This document shows positions 50,950 to 59,936 of a stretch of DNA of 64,000 bases, piece after piece. A program made the position numbers and the translations under genes. Under the pieces are notes generated by a model that ran no database searches, was not told the origin of the DNA, and was given only the letters and a program-made list of their open reading frames with translations. Source of the stretch: Flavobacteria bacterium MS024-2A (lineage in GTDB: Bacteria; Bacteroidota; Bacteroidia; Flavobacteriales; Flavobacteriaceae); NCBI GenBank assembly GCA_905182305.1, contig CAJJBB010000010.1, positions 157,400-221,399 of the forward strand. Direction: 5' to 3'. Numbering within the stretch: position 1 is the stretch's first letter; each line of letters opens with the position of its first letter.

Positions 50950-52215
50950 ATGAGCGAATCAGTAAAACTTAGCTACAACAATCAAACCTTTGAATTTCCT
51001 TTAATTGAAGGTACAGAAAATGAAAAAGGCATAGACATTAAAACTCTTAGATCATCAACAGGATTGATTACTTATGATCCAGGATTTAAAAATACAGGAT
51101 CATGTAAAAGTTCTGTTACCTTTTTGAATGGTGAAGAGGGTATTTTAAGGTATCGAGGGTATTCTATTGAAGATTTATGCGATAGATCTAGTTTTATTGA
51201 GGTTGCTTTTTTATTAATTTTTGGTGAATTACCAAATAAGGAAGAGCTTGATCTTTTTAATAAAGAAATTAAAATTGACTCCTTAGTCGATGAAGACTTA
51301 AAAATGATTTTAAAAAGCTTCCCTAAGGCTGCCCATCCTATGGGTGTTCTTTCTTCTCTAACCTCTGCTTTGATAGCATTTAATCCATCATCTGTAGATG
51401 TTGACTCAGAATCAGATATGCGAGAAGCTATAATTATGTTACTGGCTAAATTTCCAATTCTAGCGTCATGGACCCACAGAAAAGTTAAAGGATTACCCTT
51501 AAATTATGCTAATACTTCTGTGTCCTATGTTGAGAACATTGCTCAAATGATGTTTAAACGTCCTCATGAAGAATATTCTCCAAGTCCGGTGGTAGTTTCT
51601 GCATTAAATAAATTATTAATTCTTCATGCTGAGCATGAACAAAATTGTTCAACGTCAACAGTACGTATTGTAGGATCTTCGCATGCCGGTTTGTTTGCAT
51701 CAGTCTCTGCTGGTATTTCTGCACTTTGGGGCCCACTCCATGGAGGAGCAAACCAAGCAGTTATTGAAATGCTTGAGGCCATTCAAAAAGATGGTGGCGA
51801 CACAAAAAAATATATGGCTAAGGCTAAAGATAAAAATGATCCTTTCCGTTTAATGGGATTTGGACATAGAGTTTATAAAAATTTTGACCCCCGGGCTAAG
51901 ATTATTAAAAAAGCAGCTGATGAAGTTTTATCTGAAATGGGAATCAATGACCCTATTTTAGATATAGCAAAAGGCTTAGAAAAAGAAGCACTGAATGATC
52001 CTTACTTTATTGAACGAAAATTATATCCAAATGTTGATTTTTATTCTGGTATAATTTATCGTGCTTTAGGTATTCCTACAGAAATGTTTACGGTTATGTT
52101 TGCTTTAGGGAGATTGCCAGGGTGGATTTCTCAATGGTTAGAAATGCGTAAAAATAATGAACCCATTGGACGTCCACGTCAAATATATACTGGCTCTAGA
52201 CACAGAGAACTATAG
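50950..52215 (+). CDS. gltA: Citrate synthase
   Basis: First step of the citric acid cycle. The 421 residues fit the hexameric bacterial type. Catalytic segments: HAEHEQNCSTSTVRIVGSS, GPLHGGANQAVIEML with the catalytic His, GFGHRVYKNFDPRAKII, and the Asp-bearing NVDFYSGIIYRALGIP. It is separated from eno by 127 bases with no clear promoter. The stop overlaps that of a convergent unknown gene by 6 bases. Confidence 0.97.
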   Translation: MSESVKLSYNNQTFEFPLIEGTENEKGIDIKTLRSSTGLITYDPGFKNTGSCKSSVTFLNGEEGILRYRGYSIEDLCDRSSFIEVAFLLIFGELPNKEELDLFNKEIKIDSLVDEDLKMILKSFPKAAHPMGVLSSLTSALIAFNPSSVDVDSESDMREAIIMLLAKFPILASWTHRKVKGLPLNYANTSVSYVENIAQMMFKRPHEEYSPSPVVVSALNKLLILHAEHEQNCSTSTVRIVGSSHAGLFASVSAGISALWGPLHGGANQAVIEMLEAIQKDGGDTKKYMAKAKDKNDPFRLMGFGHRVYKNFDPRAKIIKKAADEVLSEMGINDPILDIAKGLEKEALNDPYFIERKLYPNVDFYSGIIYRALGIPTEMFTVMFALGRLPGWISQWLEMRKNNEPIGRPRQIYTGSRHREL

Positions 52216-52635
52216 GTCTTCTAAAGAGGGTGGTACTTGTAATGATTTTTGAGATCCTACCTTTTTAAAGAAGGCGTGATTTTTTTTTGAGTCCACAAAA
52301 ATTTTAATGTAATATTGATCAATATATAAAGAATATTCTTTTGCTTTTCCTTTATATAGTTTGAGTTTATAATAAGGTATAATTAATCCATAGGTTTCTA
52401 AAAGACTTCTAAAGTGAACAATAATACCTAAAGGTCTTAGCTCTAAGTTACAAGACTTTAAATTATTATCTAAAATCAGCAAGTTATGGATGTCAATAGA
52501 AGCGCTATTAATCATTAATTTCTGTGACCCAATACCACCTAATTTCCATCTTTGTTGTAATGAAAAAGGTCTTCCTACTGCCTTTTCTATTTGCCGTTTA
52601 ACAGTGGGATCGTTATAAGATATATTTAATAGCAT
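52210..52635 (-). CDS. Conserved protein of unknown function
   Basis: A 141-residue protein without signal peptide or membrane segment. It has mixed beta-rich sequence (LLILDNNLKSCNLELRPLGIIVHF, YSLYIDQYYIKIFVDS) ending in a short tail, QVPPSLEDL. I do not recognise a named family. Its position, convergent with gltA and divergent from argS, is a real gene slot: the frame is long for this AT content and fills the gap neatly. A flavobacterial orphan is the best description. Confidence 0.65.
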   Translation of the reverse strand: MLLNISYNDPTVKRQIEKAVGRPFSLQQRWKLGGIGSQKLMINSASIDIHNLLILDNNLKSCNLELRPLGIIVHFRSLLETYGLIIPYYKLKLYKGKAKEYSLYIDQYYIKIFVDSKKNHAFFKKVGSQKSLQVPPSLEDL

Positions 52636-52687
52636 ATAGTTAAAGATAAGGGTTTGCCAAACGAAGGCATAATCAATTGAATATATT

Positions 52688-52695
52688 TATCTTTG
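52688..52695 (+). promoter_or_regulatory. -7 box of argS
   Basis: TATCTTTG matches TAnnTTTG and ends 15 bases before the ATG at 52711. It supports that start over an earlier in-frame ATT at 52693, which lies inside the box. Confidence 0.5.
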
Positions 52696-52710
52696 ATATC
52701 AAATATTGTC

Positions 52711-54498
52711 ATGAACATCAATTATAGTAAGCATTTTACGCCCATTTTGAATCAATTTTTTCAGTCTCAACATAATGTTACCATTGAAAGTTATGAATTT
52801 CAAAGCACTCGGAAAGAATTTGAAGGTGACCTAACCTTGGTTGTATTTCCGCTTGTGCCTCAGATTAAAACACGCCCTGAAGATTTGGCAAATACACTCG
52901 GAAATTACTTGTTAAATGAACTTGAGGCTGTTCTAAATTTTAATGTAGTTAAAGGGTTTTTGAATCTTGTTTTAAGTGATGCGTTTTATGTAGAACAGTT
53001 TTTGAAAATTCTGAATATTTCAAATTATGGTCATCAAGTTATTAATGATGTTTCACCAATTGTTATGGTTGAATTTTCATCACCAAACACAAATAAGCCT
53101 TTACACCTAGGTCACATAAGAAATAATGTTTTAGGATATTCAGTTGCTAAAATTCTTGAGGCAAATGGAAAAAAAGTGATTAAAACACAAATTATAAATG
53201 ATCGTGGAATTCACATTTGTAAGTCTATGATTGCCTGGGAAAAATTTGGGAATCAAGAAACGCCCTCTAGTTCTGATTTAAAAGGAGATCAGCTGGTAGG
53301 GAAATATTATGTAAAATTTGATGTTGAATATAAAAAAGAAATAACAATACTAATAAAACAAGGTTATTCAGAAGAAGAAGCAAAACAAAATGCTCCCCTT
53401 TTATTAGAAGCACAAGACATGTTAAGGCGTTGGGAAGACAATGACTTAGCTGTTCATAAACTTTGGAGGACAATGAATGATTGGGTATATCAAGGTTTTG
53501 AAGTAACGTATGCTAGTTTAGGGGTCTCTTTTGATTCCTATTATTACGAAAGTGAAACTTATTTACTAGGAAAAAATATTATTAAGAAGGGACTTAAAGA
53601 TCAGGTGTTTTTTAAAAAAGACGACGGCTCTGTTTGGATTGATCTCACTGCAGAAGGGTTAGATGAAAAATTGCTTTTACGTTCTGATGGAACATCTGTA
53701 TACATGACTCAAGATCTTGGAACTGCTCAAAAAAGATTAGAAGATATTCCTCAGCTAAAGGGAATGGTCTATACTGTTGGGAATGAACAAGATTATCATT
53801 TTAAAGTATTGTTTTTAATTCTTAAGAAATTAGGTTTTGACTGGGCAGAAGCTTTGCATCACTTAAGTTATGGAATGGTTGATTTGCCTAGTGGGAAAAT
53901 GAAAAGTAGAGAAGGTACTGTTGTAGATGCAGACGATCTTATTAAAGGCATGATATCACAAGCAAAAACTATTTCAGAATCTGTAGGTAAACTAGATTCT
54001 CTTAATGATAATGAAAAAACTGCTCTTCATGAAACTATTGCATTAGGCGCATTGAAATATTACATTCTTAAAGTAGACCCCAAAAAACGAATCCTTTTTG
54101 ATCCTGCAGCTTCGATTGATTTTAACGGAAATACAGGTCCTTTTATTCAATATACTCATGCACGAATTAAAACATTGATTCTTAAATCAGATATAGATTC
54201 ATCAGGGTCGTTCGAGTCTTTAAAAGAGTTAAATATTCGTGAAAGAGAGGTGATAAAGCAATTAGAAATCTATCCTGAAGTAATTGTATTGGCAGGTAAG
54301 CAATATAATCCTGCACTCATTGCTAACTATGCATATGACTTAGTGAAGAGTTACAACACTTTTTATCAAAATGTTTCTGTTCTAGGAAGTACCGATGCAA
54401 CTCAAAAAGTATTTCGTATAGCCCTTTCTGAAAAGGTAGCAGAAGTGATTGCTAATGCTTCTAGTTTATTGGGTATTGATGTACCAAATAGGATGTAA
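52711..54498 (+). CDS. argS: Arginyl-tRNA synthetase
   Basis: Charges tRNA-Arg; a tRNA-Arg gene lies in this same window at 2070. The 595-residue class I enzyme has the N-terminal Arg-tRNA domain, the HIGH-type signature SSPNTNKPLHLGHIRNNVLG, the QIINDRGIHICKSM segment, the KMSKS-like SGKMKSREGTVVDADDL and the C-terminal anticodon-binding DALR domain (YAYDLVKSYNTFYQNVSVLG). Start ATG 52711 (MNINYSKHF). A bidirectional terminator follows. Confidence 0.96.
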   Translation: MNINYSKHFTPILNQFFQSQHNVTIESYEFQSTRKEFEGDLTLVVFPLVPQIKTRPEDLANTLGNYLLNELEAVLNFNVVKGFLNLVLSDAFYVEQFLKILNISNYGHQVINDVSPIVMVEFSSPNTNKPLHLGHIRNNVLGYSVAKILEANGKKVIKTQIINDRGIHICKSMIAWEKFGNQETPSSSDLKGDQLVGKYYVKFDVEYKKEITILIKQGYSEEEAKQNAPLLLEAQDMLRRWEDNDLAVHKLWRTMNDWVYQGFEVTYASLGVSFDSYYYESETYLLGKNIIKKGLKDQVFFKKDDGSVWIDLTAEGLDEKLLLRSDGTSVYMTQDLGTAQKRLEDIPQLKGMVYTVGNEQDYHFKVLFLILKKLGFDWAEALHHLSYGMVDLPSGKMKSREGTVVDADDLIKGMISQAKTISESVGKLDSLNDNEKTALHETIALGALKYYILKVDPKKRILFDPAASIDFNGNTGPFIQYTHARIKTLILKSDIDSSGSFESLKELNIREREVIKQLEIYPEVIVLAGKQYNPALIANYAYDLVKSYNTFYQNVSVLGSTDATQKVFRIALSEKVAEVIANASSLLGIDVPNRM

Positions 54499-54531
54499 AA
54501 AAAAATCGCTCAAAAGAGCGATTTTAATTTT
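54497..54531. terminator. Bidirectional terminator between argS and proteorhodopsin
   Basis: AAAATCGCTC (54502-54511) and GAGCGATTTT (54516-54525) form a perfect 10-base-pair stem around AAAA. Nine As on the left become a U-tract for the minus strand, and T-rich sequence lies on the right. It sits between convergent argS and the proteorhodopsin gene and can serve both. Confidence 0.85.
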
Positions 54532-54559
54532 ATTCATAAAAATTGTGTCCTTTTCAGGA

Positions 54560-55285
54560 TTATTTTGAATTTACAGCTAAGTTGTAAACAACTAGACCAA
54601 ACCCAATTTTGTTGATAGCATCACCAACGTTATAAATAACGTCCATTGGTAATCCACCAAATATTCCACTATACCATCCTTCAGTACCAGCCATATATCC
54701 AATTGGATAAATTGCCCATCCTACAAGAACAAACCAGCAGAGTGTTTTATGAGCAGCTTGTACTGCACCACCTGCAGCTGCAGCTAGTTTAGAAGTGCTA
54801 CCCATCCAAATTTCATATACAATCCAGAAGTAAGCAAGACCAGAAACAAGACCCCATACTGCAGGACCTGATCCCGTTGTGTATACAGCTTCTCCAAAGT
54901 AACCTGTTACTAACATAACAATAGAAGCGAAAATCAATTTCCACATTAATTGTTTAGTAGCTCCAGCTGCTTTTAGAATTAAATAAAATTCAACACACAT
55001 TAACGGAACAGTTAACACCCAATCTACATATCTAAAAAATGTTGGAGAGGTCATGTTAGTTGCCCAATAGTCACGCATGTACCAATAGTGTACAGCTGCA
55101 ATGAACGTAATTAGTCCAGACACTAAAATTGAGGTTCTCCATTTTGCATCAAAAGAGCTCATTGAGAGAAAAAAGAACGCTGATGCTGCCATCATCGCCA
55201 TACATCCTACGAAGAACGTAAATCCAACGTAGTCATCTGTAGCCATCGCTGGCACTACAGTAATTAAACTTAGTAATTTTTCCAT
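54560..55285 (-). CDS. Proteorhodopsin (light-driven proton pump)
   Basis: A 241-residue, seven-helix retinal protein of the inner membrane that pumps protons out in light. Key residues: H66 (partner of the counterion), R85, proton acceptor D88, T92, proton donor E99 (D-T-E motif, as in proton pumps) and Schiff-base lysine K226 in GDAINKIGFG. The spectral tuning site, position 105 in the reference numbering, is M96, as in green-absorbing flavobacterial forms. It is divergent from blh, which makes its retinal, with only 82 bases between, and ends at a strong terminator. A sodium or chloride pump is unlikely: those have NDQ or NTQ motifs. Confidence 0.97.
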   Translation of the reverse strand: MEKLLSLITVVPAMATDDYVGFTFFVGCMAMMAASAFFFLSMSSFDAKWRTSILVSGLITFIAAVHYWYMRDYWATNMTSPTFFRYVDWVLTVPLMCVEFYLILKAAGATKQLMWKLIFASIVMLVTGYFGEAVYTTGSGPAVWGLVSGLAYFWIVYEIWMGSTSKLAAAAGGAVQAAHKTLCWFVLVGWAIYPIGYMAGTEGWYSGIFGGLPMDVIYNVGDAINKIGFGLVVYNLAVNSK

Positions 55286-55367
55286 AATTAAATCAATTAT
55301 TTGTTTTTGTTTAGATAAATTTAAAAAAAATTAAACCACTCACCATTTATATATAAATTATTTTTCA
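55286..55367. promoter_or_regulatory. Divergent intergenic region of proteorhodopsin and blh
   Basis: An 82-base AT-rich gap that must hold the start regions of both genes. No clean TAnnTTTG is visible on either strand. On the plus strand TAAATTTA (55316-55323) is a 7-of-8 match, but its spacing to TTTG (55300-55303) is only 12 bases. Confidence 0.35.
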
Positions 55368-56279
55368 TTGAAATTGTTAACTATCTCATTCACAAAGCAT
55401 AAATTTTTAATAATTCTGCAATTAATAACACTAACCTGTATCATATTTGCGGTTTTTTGCAATGATTCAAGTCAAAATCTTATTTCTTTTCTTGGAATTT
55501 TTTCTTTTGGGATTCTTCATGGCGCAAATGATTTGAAAATAATTAATAAAAATTTTGGGAGGAATCAAAAAAAACTAAAGGGTTTGTTTTTTCTCTCATA
55601 TTTACTGGTGGTCATTTCAGGAATAGGGATTTTTTATTGGATACCCGGAATCGCTCTTATTTTTTTTGTGCTAGTAAGTTGTTATCATTTTGGAGAGCAA
55701 CATTTGGAGCGAATAGTGGATTTGAAAAAAGGTAAGTTATTTTTTTATTTCACCTATGGAGCCTTTATATTTTTGATGCTTTTCTCTTTACACTATAATG
55801 AAACTGTTAAAGTAATTTTTCAAATCTCAGGTAAAGTACTTCCTTTCACCTTTTTTATTTATTCACTATTACTCACTTCAATAGCCATAATTATTCAAGC
55901 CCTCTTTCATTTTAAAAATAGTAAATTATTAATGCAAGAGTTTTTCCTTTTGGGATTATTGGCCTTATTATTTACGTCAAGCAATTTGCTTTTCAGTTTT
56001 GGAATTTATTTTGTTATATGGCATAGTTTGCCTTCTTTAAATTCGCAAGTTAAATTTTTATATAATGATACAGTTTCTGATAAAACTGGATATAAAAAGT
56101 ATATAAAGGCTTCTTTTTTATACTGGATTTTAGCCTTAGGTAGTTTAGGTGGAGTTTATTTTTTTGCAGACATTCCAAGAGAACAGTTTTTACCGCTCTT
56201 TTTTTCCTTTTTAGCAGCTATCACATTCCCACATGCTATTGTAATGGAGAGAATGTTTTCATTCAACAGTAATCAGTAG
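55368..56279 (+). CDS. blh: Beta-carotene 15,15'-dioxygenase, Blh/Brp family
   Basis: Membrane enzyme that splits beta-carotene into two retinal molecules, the chromophore of proteorhodopsin. The 303-residue protein has several membrane helices. The iron-binding histidines of the family are present: H51 in GILHGANDL, H107 and H112 in SCYHFGEQH, H219 in VIWHSLPS and H289 in FPHAIVMERM. The start is TTG at 55368; no ATG precedes the first helix in frame. Divergent from the proteorhodopsin gene. Genes for carotenoid synthesis (crtE, B, I, Y) are not in the window. Confidence 0.93.
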   Translation: MKLLTISFTKHKFLIILQLITLTCIIFAVFCNDSSQNLISFLGIFSFGILHGANDLKIINKNFGRNQKKLKGLFFLSYLLVVISGIGIFYWIPGIALIFFVLVSCYHFGEQHLERIVDLKKGKLFFYFTYGAFIFLMLFSLHYNETVKVIFQISGKVLPFTFFIYSLLLTSIAIIIQALFHFKNSKLLMQEFFLLGLLALLFTSSNLLFSFGIYFVIWHSLPSLNSQVKFLYNDTVSDKTGYKKYIKASFLYWILALGSLGGVYFFADIPREQFLPLFFSFLAAITFPHAIVMERMFSFNSNQ

Positions 56280-56301
56280 TTAATATTCTCTTCGCATTTC
56301 T

Positions 56302-56309
56302 TATTTTTG
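56302..56309 (+). promoter_or_regulatory. -7 box of ffh
   Basis: TATTTTTG matches TAnnTTTG, 29 bases before the ffh ATG at 56339. A -33 box was not seen. Confidence 0.45.
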
Positions 56310-56338
56310 TTTTTTGATATTTAATATTCACAATTAAT

Positions 56339-57667
56339 ATGTTCGATAATCTTACCGGTAAATTAGATAAAGCTTTCCAAGTTCTTAAAGGTCATGGAAA
56401 AATTACAGAAATTAATGTTGCTGAAACACTTAAGGAAGTTCGTAGAGCTTTATTAGATGCCGATGTTAACTTCAAGATAGCTAAAGAGTTTACAGTTCGT
56501 GTAAAAGAAAAAGCATTAGGAGAAAAAGTACTAACAAGTCTTCAGCCCAGTCAACTTCTTATAAAAATAGTCAAAGATGAATTAACTGCACTCATGGGTT
56601 CTGAATCTGTTGGTGTTAATTTAGAGCAAAAGCCTGCTGTAATTTTAATGACGGGATTGCAAGGGTCTGGTAAAACAACTTTTACTGGAAAGCTAGCCCT
56701 TCATCTAAAAAAAAAACAAGTCAAAAGCCCATTGTTAGTAGCTTGTGATGTTTATCGCCCTGCAGCTTTAGATCAATTAGCAATTGTAGCTGAACAAGTA
56801 GGTGCAGCTATATATGAGGATAGAGAAGAAAAAGACCCAGTGAAAATAGCACTTGCTGCTTTAGAGGTAGCAAAAAAAGAAAAACATGATGTTGTAATTA
56901 TTGATACTGCTGGTCGTTTAGCAATTGATGAGGTATTAATGAATGAAATTAAAGCTATTCATTCTGCAGTAAAACCATCAGAAACTCTTTTTGTTGTTGA
57001 TGCTATGACAGGTCAAGATGCTGTAAATACAGCAAAAACCTTTAATGATTTATTGAATTTCGATGGTGTTATTTTAACTAAACTTGATGGAGATACTCGT
57101 GGTGGAGCAGCTTTGACTATTAAGTCGGTGGTGAATAAACCAATTAAATTTATTGGAACAGGAGAAAAAATGGAAGCTTTAGATGTTTTCTATCCAGAAC
57201 GCATGGCTGATCGTATTCTTGGCATGGGAGATGTAGTTTCACTTGTAGAAAGAGCTCAAGAGCAATTTGATGAAGACCAGGCGCGAAAGATTAATAAAAA
57301 AATCGCCAAAAATCAATTTGGGTATGATGATTTTCTTTCTCAAATCCAGCAGGTCAAGAAAATGGGAAATATGAAAGATTTAATGGGAATGATTCCTGGT
57401 GTTGGTAAAATGATGAAAGATGTCGATGTCGATGATGATGCCTTTGCTGGCATCGAGGTGATAATAGGCTCTATGACTCCTAAAGAAAGATCTCAGCCTC
57501 AATTAATGAACCATAGTCGTAAAACTAGAATAGCAAAAGGTTCTGGTAAATCAATAGAAGAAATAAATCAGCTTATTAAGCAGTTTGAACAAATGGGAAA
57601 AATGATGAAAATGATGCAAGGTGGAAAAGGACCCCAAATGATGCAACAACTACAAGGTTTAAAATAA
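56339..57667 (+). CDS. ffh: Signal recognition particle GTPase Ffh
   Basis: A 442-residue protein that binds SRP RNA and nascent membrane proteins. The N domain starts MFDNLTGKLDKAFQVLKGHG. The G domain has GLQGSGKTTFTGKLALHLK, DTAGRLAIDEVLMNE and TKLDGDTRGGAAL. The methionine-rich M domain has MGNMKDLMGMIPGVGKMMKDVD, and the C-terminus is QMGKMMKMMQGGKGPQMMQQL. Complete. It is followed by folD 4 bases later. Confidence 0.97.
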   Translation: MFDNLTGKLDKAFQVLKGHGKITEINVAETLKEVRRALLDADVNFKIAKEFTVRVKEKALGEKVLTSLQPSQLLIKIVKDELTALMGSESVGVNLEQKPAVILMTGLQGSGKTTFTGKLALHLKKKQVKSPLLVACDVYRPAALDQLAIVAEQVGAAIYEDREEKDPVKIALAALEVAKKEKHDVVIIDTAGRLAIDEVLMNEIKAIHSAVKPSETLFVVDAMTGQDAVNTAKTFNDLLNFDGVILTKLDGDTRGGAALTIKSVVNKPIKFIGTGEKMEALDVFYPERMADRILGMGDVVSLVERAQEQFDEDQARKINKKIAKNQFGYDDFLSQIQQVKKMGNMKDLMGMIPGVGKMMKDVDVDDDAFAGIEVIIGSMTPKERSQPQLMNHSRKTRIAKGSGKSIEEINQLIKQFEQMGKMMKMMQGGKGPQMMQQLQGLK

Positions 57668-57671
57668 GATA

Positions 57672-58547
57672 ATGATAGTATTAGACGGAAAAAAAACTGC
57701 AATAGCGTTAAAAGAAGAAATTAAATTAACGGTAGATAAAAGAATAAACGATGGAAAAAAAATACCCCATTTAGCAGCAGTACTTGTTGGTAATGATGGG
57801 GCTAGCTTAACTTACGTTGGAAGTAAAGTTAGGTCTTGTGAGCAAATTGGCATTAAGTCTACTTTAATTCATTTAGAAGATACGATTTCAGAAAATGAAT
57901 TATTACAAAAAATCACCCAATTAAATAATGATGATAGTCTAGATGGATACATTGTTCAGCTTCCTTTGCCAAAGCATATTAATGAAGAAAAAATACTCTT
58001 AGCAATTGATCCTAGAAAAGATGTAGATGGATTTCATCCTTCTAATTTTGGACGTATGGCATTAGAAATGGATTCTTTTATCCCAGCTACTCCTTATGGG
58101 ATTATGGAGCTATTAAAGCGCTATAAAATCGAAACCTCTGGTAAGCATTGTGTGGTAATTGGACGCAGTCATATTGTGGGTCGCCCCATTAGTATTTTGA
58201 TGAGTCAAAAAGGTCCTTATGGAAATGCCACTGTAACGCTTGCTCATAGTCGAACAGAAAATATTGAAGTACTTACCCGCTCTGCAGATATTATTGTTTC
58301 AGCACTTGGAATTCCAGAATTTTTGAAAGCAGATATGGTTAAAGAAGACGTTGTTATTATTGACGTAGGTATTACTAGAGTTCCAGACACAAGCCATCCA
58401 AAAGGATATGTTATAAAAGGTGATGTTGCATATGAAGAGGTGGCAAGAAAAGCTTATGCCATTACTCCTGTGCCTGGAGGCGTAGGTCCAATGACCATAG
58501 CGATGCTTCTTAAAAATACTCTTCTGGCTTGTGAGCGAAGAGATTGA
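57672..58547 (+). CDS. folD: Bifunctional methylene-THF dehydrogenase/cyclohydrolase
   Basis: Interconverts 5,10-methylene- and 10-formyl-tetrahydrofolate. The 291 residues contain YVGSKVRSCEQIGI with the catalytic Tyr-x3-Lys, QLPLPKHINEEKILLAIDPRKDVDGFHPSNFGRM, the NADP site HCVVIGRSHIVGRPISILMSQKG, and the end PVPGGVGPMTIAMLLKNTL. It starts 4 bases after ffh and is probably translated from the same mRNA. Converges on the next gene with a 3-base gap. Confidence 0.97.
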   Translation: MIVLDGKKTAIALKEEIKLTVDKRINDGKKIPHLAAVLVGNDGASLTYVGSKVRSCEQIGIKSTLIHLEDTISENELLQKITQLNNDDSLDGYIVQLPLPKHINEEKILLAIDPRKDVDGFHPSNFGRMALEMDSFIPATPYGIMELLKRYKIETSGKHCVVIGRSHIVGRPISILMSQKGPYGNATVTLAHSRTENIEVLTRSADIIVSALGIPEFLKADMVKEDVVIIDVGITRVPDTSHPKGYVIKGDVAYEEVARKAYAITPVPGGVGPMTIAMLLKNTLLACERRD

Positions 58548-58550
58548 ATT

Positions 58551-59441
58551 TTAAGAATTATGTAATAAGTCAGATTCCATTTTATGATATATTCTTAGGA
58601 TAAGTAACCCAAAAAGAACACTAGAGATAATCAATAAAATATTGGTAAGACCGTAGGTTCCAAAAGAGAGTCGTATCAAAATTGTACATATCACGAAACC
58701 TGTATTCCTTATTAGCTGACTGTAGCGTTCTGTATATTGAAAGGAAAGGAGTAGGATAAAGACATCTGCTAAAATTAAAATGGTAAAAAACTCATTATAA
58801 AATACAGAGTTTATATCGGGTAAAATACTTTCTTTCATTGATGCTAAAAACAAACCACTTATCCATGTAAAGGCAGTATAAATTGAAGTAAAAATTAATA
58901 CAGGAAGAAGTATAAGACTGACGGCACGTTTTGAGCTTACAAACCTTTTTAAGCGAATACTTAATTCTTTTTTGGTGATCTTATTTTGGTGCTTATTAAA
59001 CTGATAAATTAAAAAGTAGAGGACTAGAACGCCAACAAGATCATATATTAATTGCCTATTTGCAACATTTTCAATCCAATTTACATCCAATTCAATTTTC
59101 GGGATATCTCCAAAAATCCTACGAATTAATATCAGTGATATAATCTCAAATTGTTTGGAAACTGCAGTCGTAAAAGATCTGGGTAAATACATAATGAGAA
59201 GGTATATCTCATATACTAAAATGATTGAAAAAGGAGTGTAAATAGCTGAAATAGGATCATCTAGAAGGCGGGCCTCAAATGGGGTGTGAAATAGCTCAAA
59301 TCTTTTAGAAAAAATCAATAATAAATGAGTGATAAATCCAATTATAGATAACCATAGGGTGACCCTTTCAATTTTCTTTTGATTCTTATCAGAAAAGATA
59401 TGCTCAAAGAGTGTGTCAAAAAAAGTTAATATTTTATTCAT
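58551..59441 (-). CDS. Integral membrane protein of unknown function
   Basis: A 296-residue protein with about six membrane helices (for example VTLWLSIIGFITHLLLIF, IYTPFSIILVYEIYLLIMY, LIYDLVGVLVLYFLIYQF, AVSLILLPVLIFTSIYTAF, FFTILILADVFILLLSF and ILLIISSVLFGLLIL). A cytoplasmic stretch, PRSFTTAVSKQFEIISLILIRRIFGDI, looks conserved. I recognise no named family; homologues are likely flavobacterial conserved proteins. I start at ATG 59441 (MNKILTFFDT), not TTG 59456, which would overlap the VOC gene. It follows that gene by 4 bases on the same strand. Confidence 0.7.
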   Translation of the reverse strand: MNKILTFFDTLFEHIFSDKNQKKIERVTLWLSIIGFITHLLLIFSKRFELFHTPFEARLLDDPISAIYTPFSIILVYEIYLLIMYLPRSFTTAVSKQFEIISLILIRRIFGDIPKIELDVNWIENVANRQLIYDLVGVLVLYFLIYQFNKHQNKITKKELSIRLKRFVSSKRAVSLILLPVLIFTSIYTAFTWISGLFLASMKESILPDINSVFYNEFFTILILADVFILLLSFQYTERYSQLIRNTGFVICTILIRLSFGTYGLTNILLIISSVLFGLLILRIYHKMESDLLHNS

Positions 59442-59445
59442 AATA

Positions 59446-59862
59446 TTATGTGGCAAAAATCTGATCCTTATTCTTGAAGGATTTGAATTCTAAAGCATTT
59501 CCAGCGGGATCATAAAAAAACATTGTCATTTGTTCGCCAGGTAAACCCTTAAATCTCAAATAAGGTTTAATTGCAAACTCAACACCCTTTAGAATTAATT
59601 TTTCAGCTAATTCATTAAAAATTTCCCACTCTAATACAACTCCAAAGTGGGGGACAGGGACGGATTTTCCGTCTACTTCGTTATGGTGTTTTTTAGATTG
59701 ATGTGATGGATCAACATGCAGCACTAATTGATGGCCAAACATATTATAATCAATCCAATGGTCTGATGATCTACCTGCTTTACATTCTAAAATGTTACTA
59801 TAAAAATCACTACAAAGTTCCAGGTTGTCGACAGGAATAGCTAAGTGAAATGGGCTAGGCAT
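59446..59862 (-). CDS. VOC (glyoxalase-like) family protein
   Basis: A 138-residue paired beta-alpha-beta metalloenzyme-like protein. It starts MPSPFHLAIPVDNLELCSDFYSNIL with His6 as a likely metal ligand, has PHFGVVLEWEIFNELAEKL in the second half, and ends FYDPAGNALEFKSFKN with the conserved Glu. Family members include glyoxalases, dioxygenases and resistance proteins, so the reaction cannot be stated. It is upstream of the unknown membrane protein and divergent from queE. Confidence 0.85.
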   Translation of the reverse strand: MPSPFHLAIPVDNLELCSDFYSNILECKAGRSSDHWIDYNMFGHQLVLHVDPSHQSKKHHNEVDGKSVPVPHFGVVLEWEIFNELAEKLILKGVEFAIKPYLRFKGLPGEQMTMFFYDPAGNALEFKSFKNKDQIFAT

Positions 59863-59924
59863 AATTTAAATTATTAATCTTTTTAAAGATACAATTTCTG
59901 TAGGAATGTGCTTTTGGAAAGTGG

Positions 59925-59932
59925 TATCTTTG
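59925..59932 (+). promoter_or_regulatory. -7 box of queE, adjacent to start codon
   Basis: TATCTTTG matches TAnnTTTG, and only four bases lie between it and the ATG at 59937. Transcription would start at about the ATG, so the message is probably leaderless, as for rlmB in this window. Confidence 0.45.
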
Positions 59933-59936
59933 CCAA

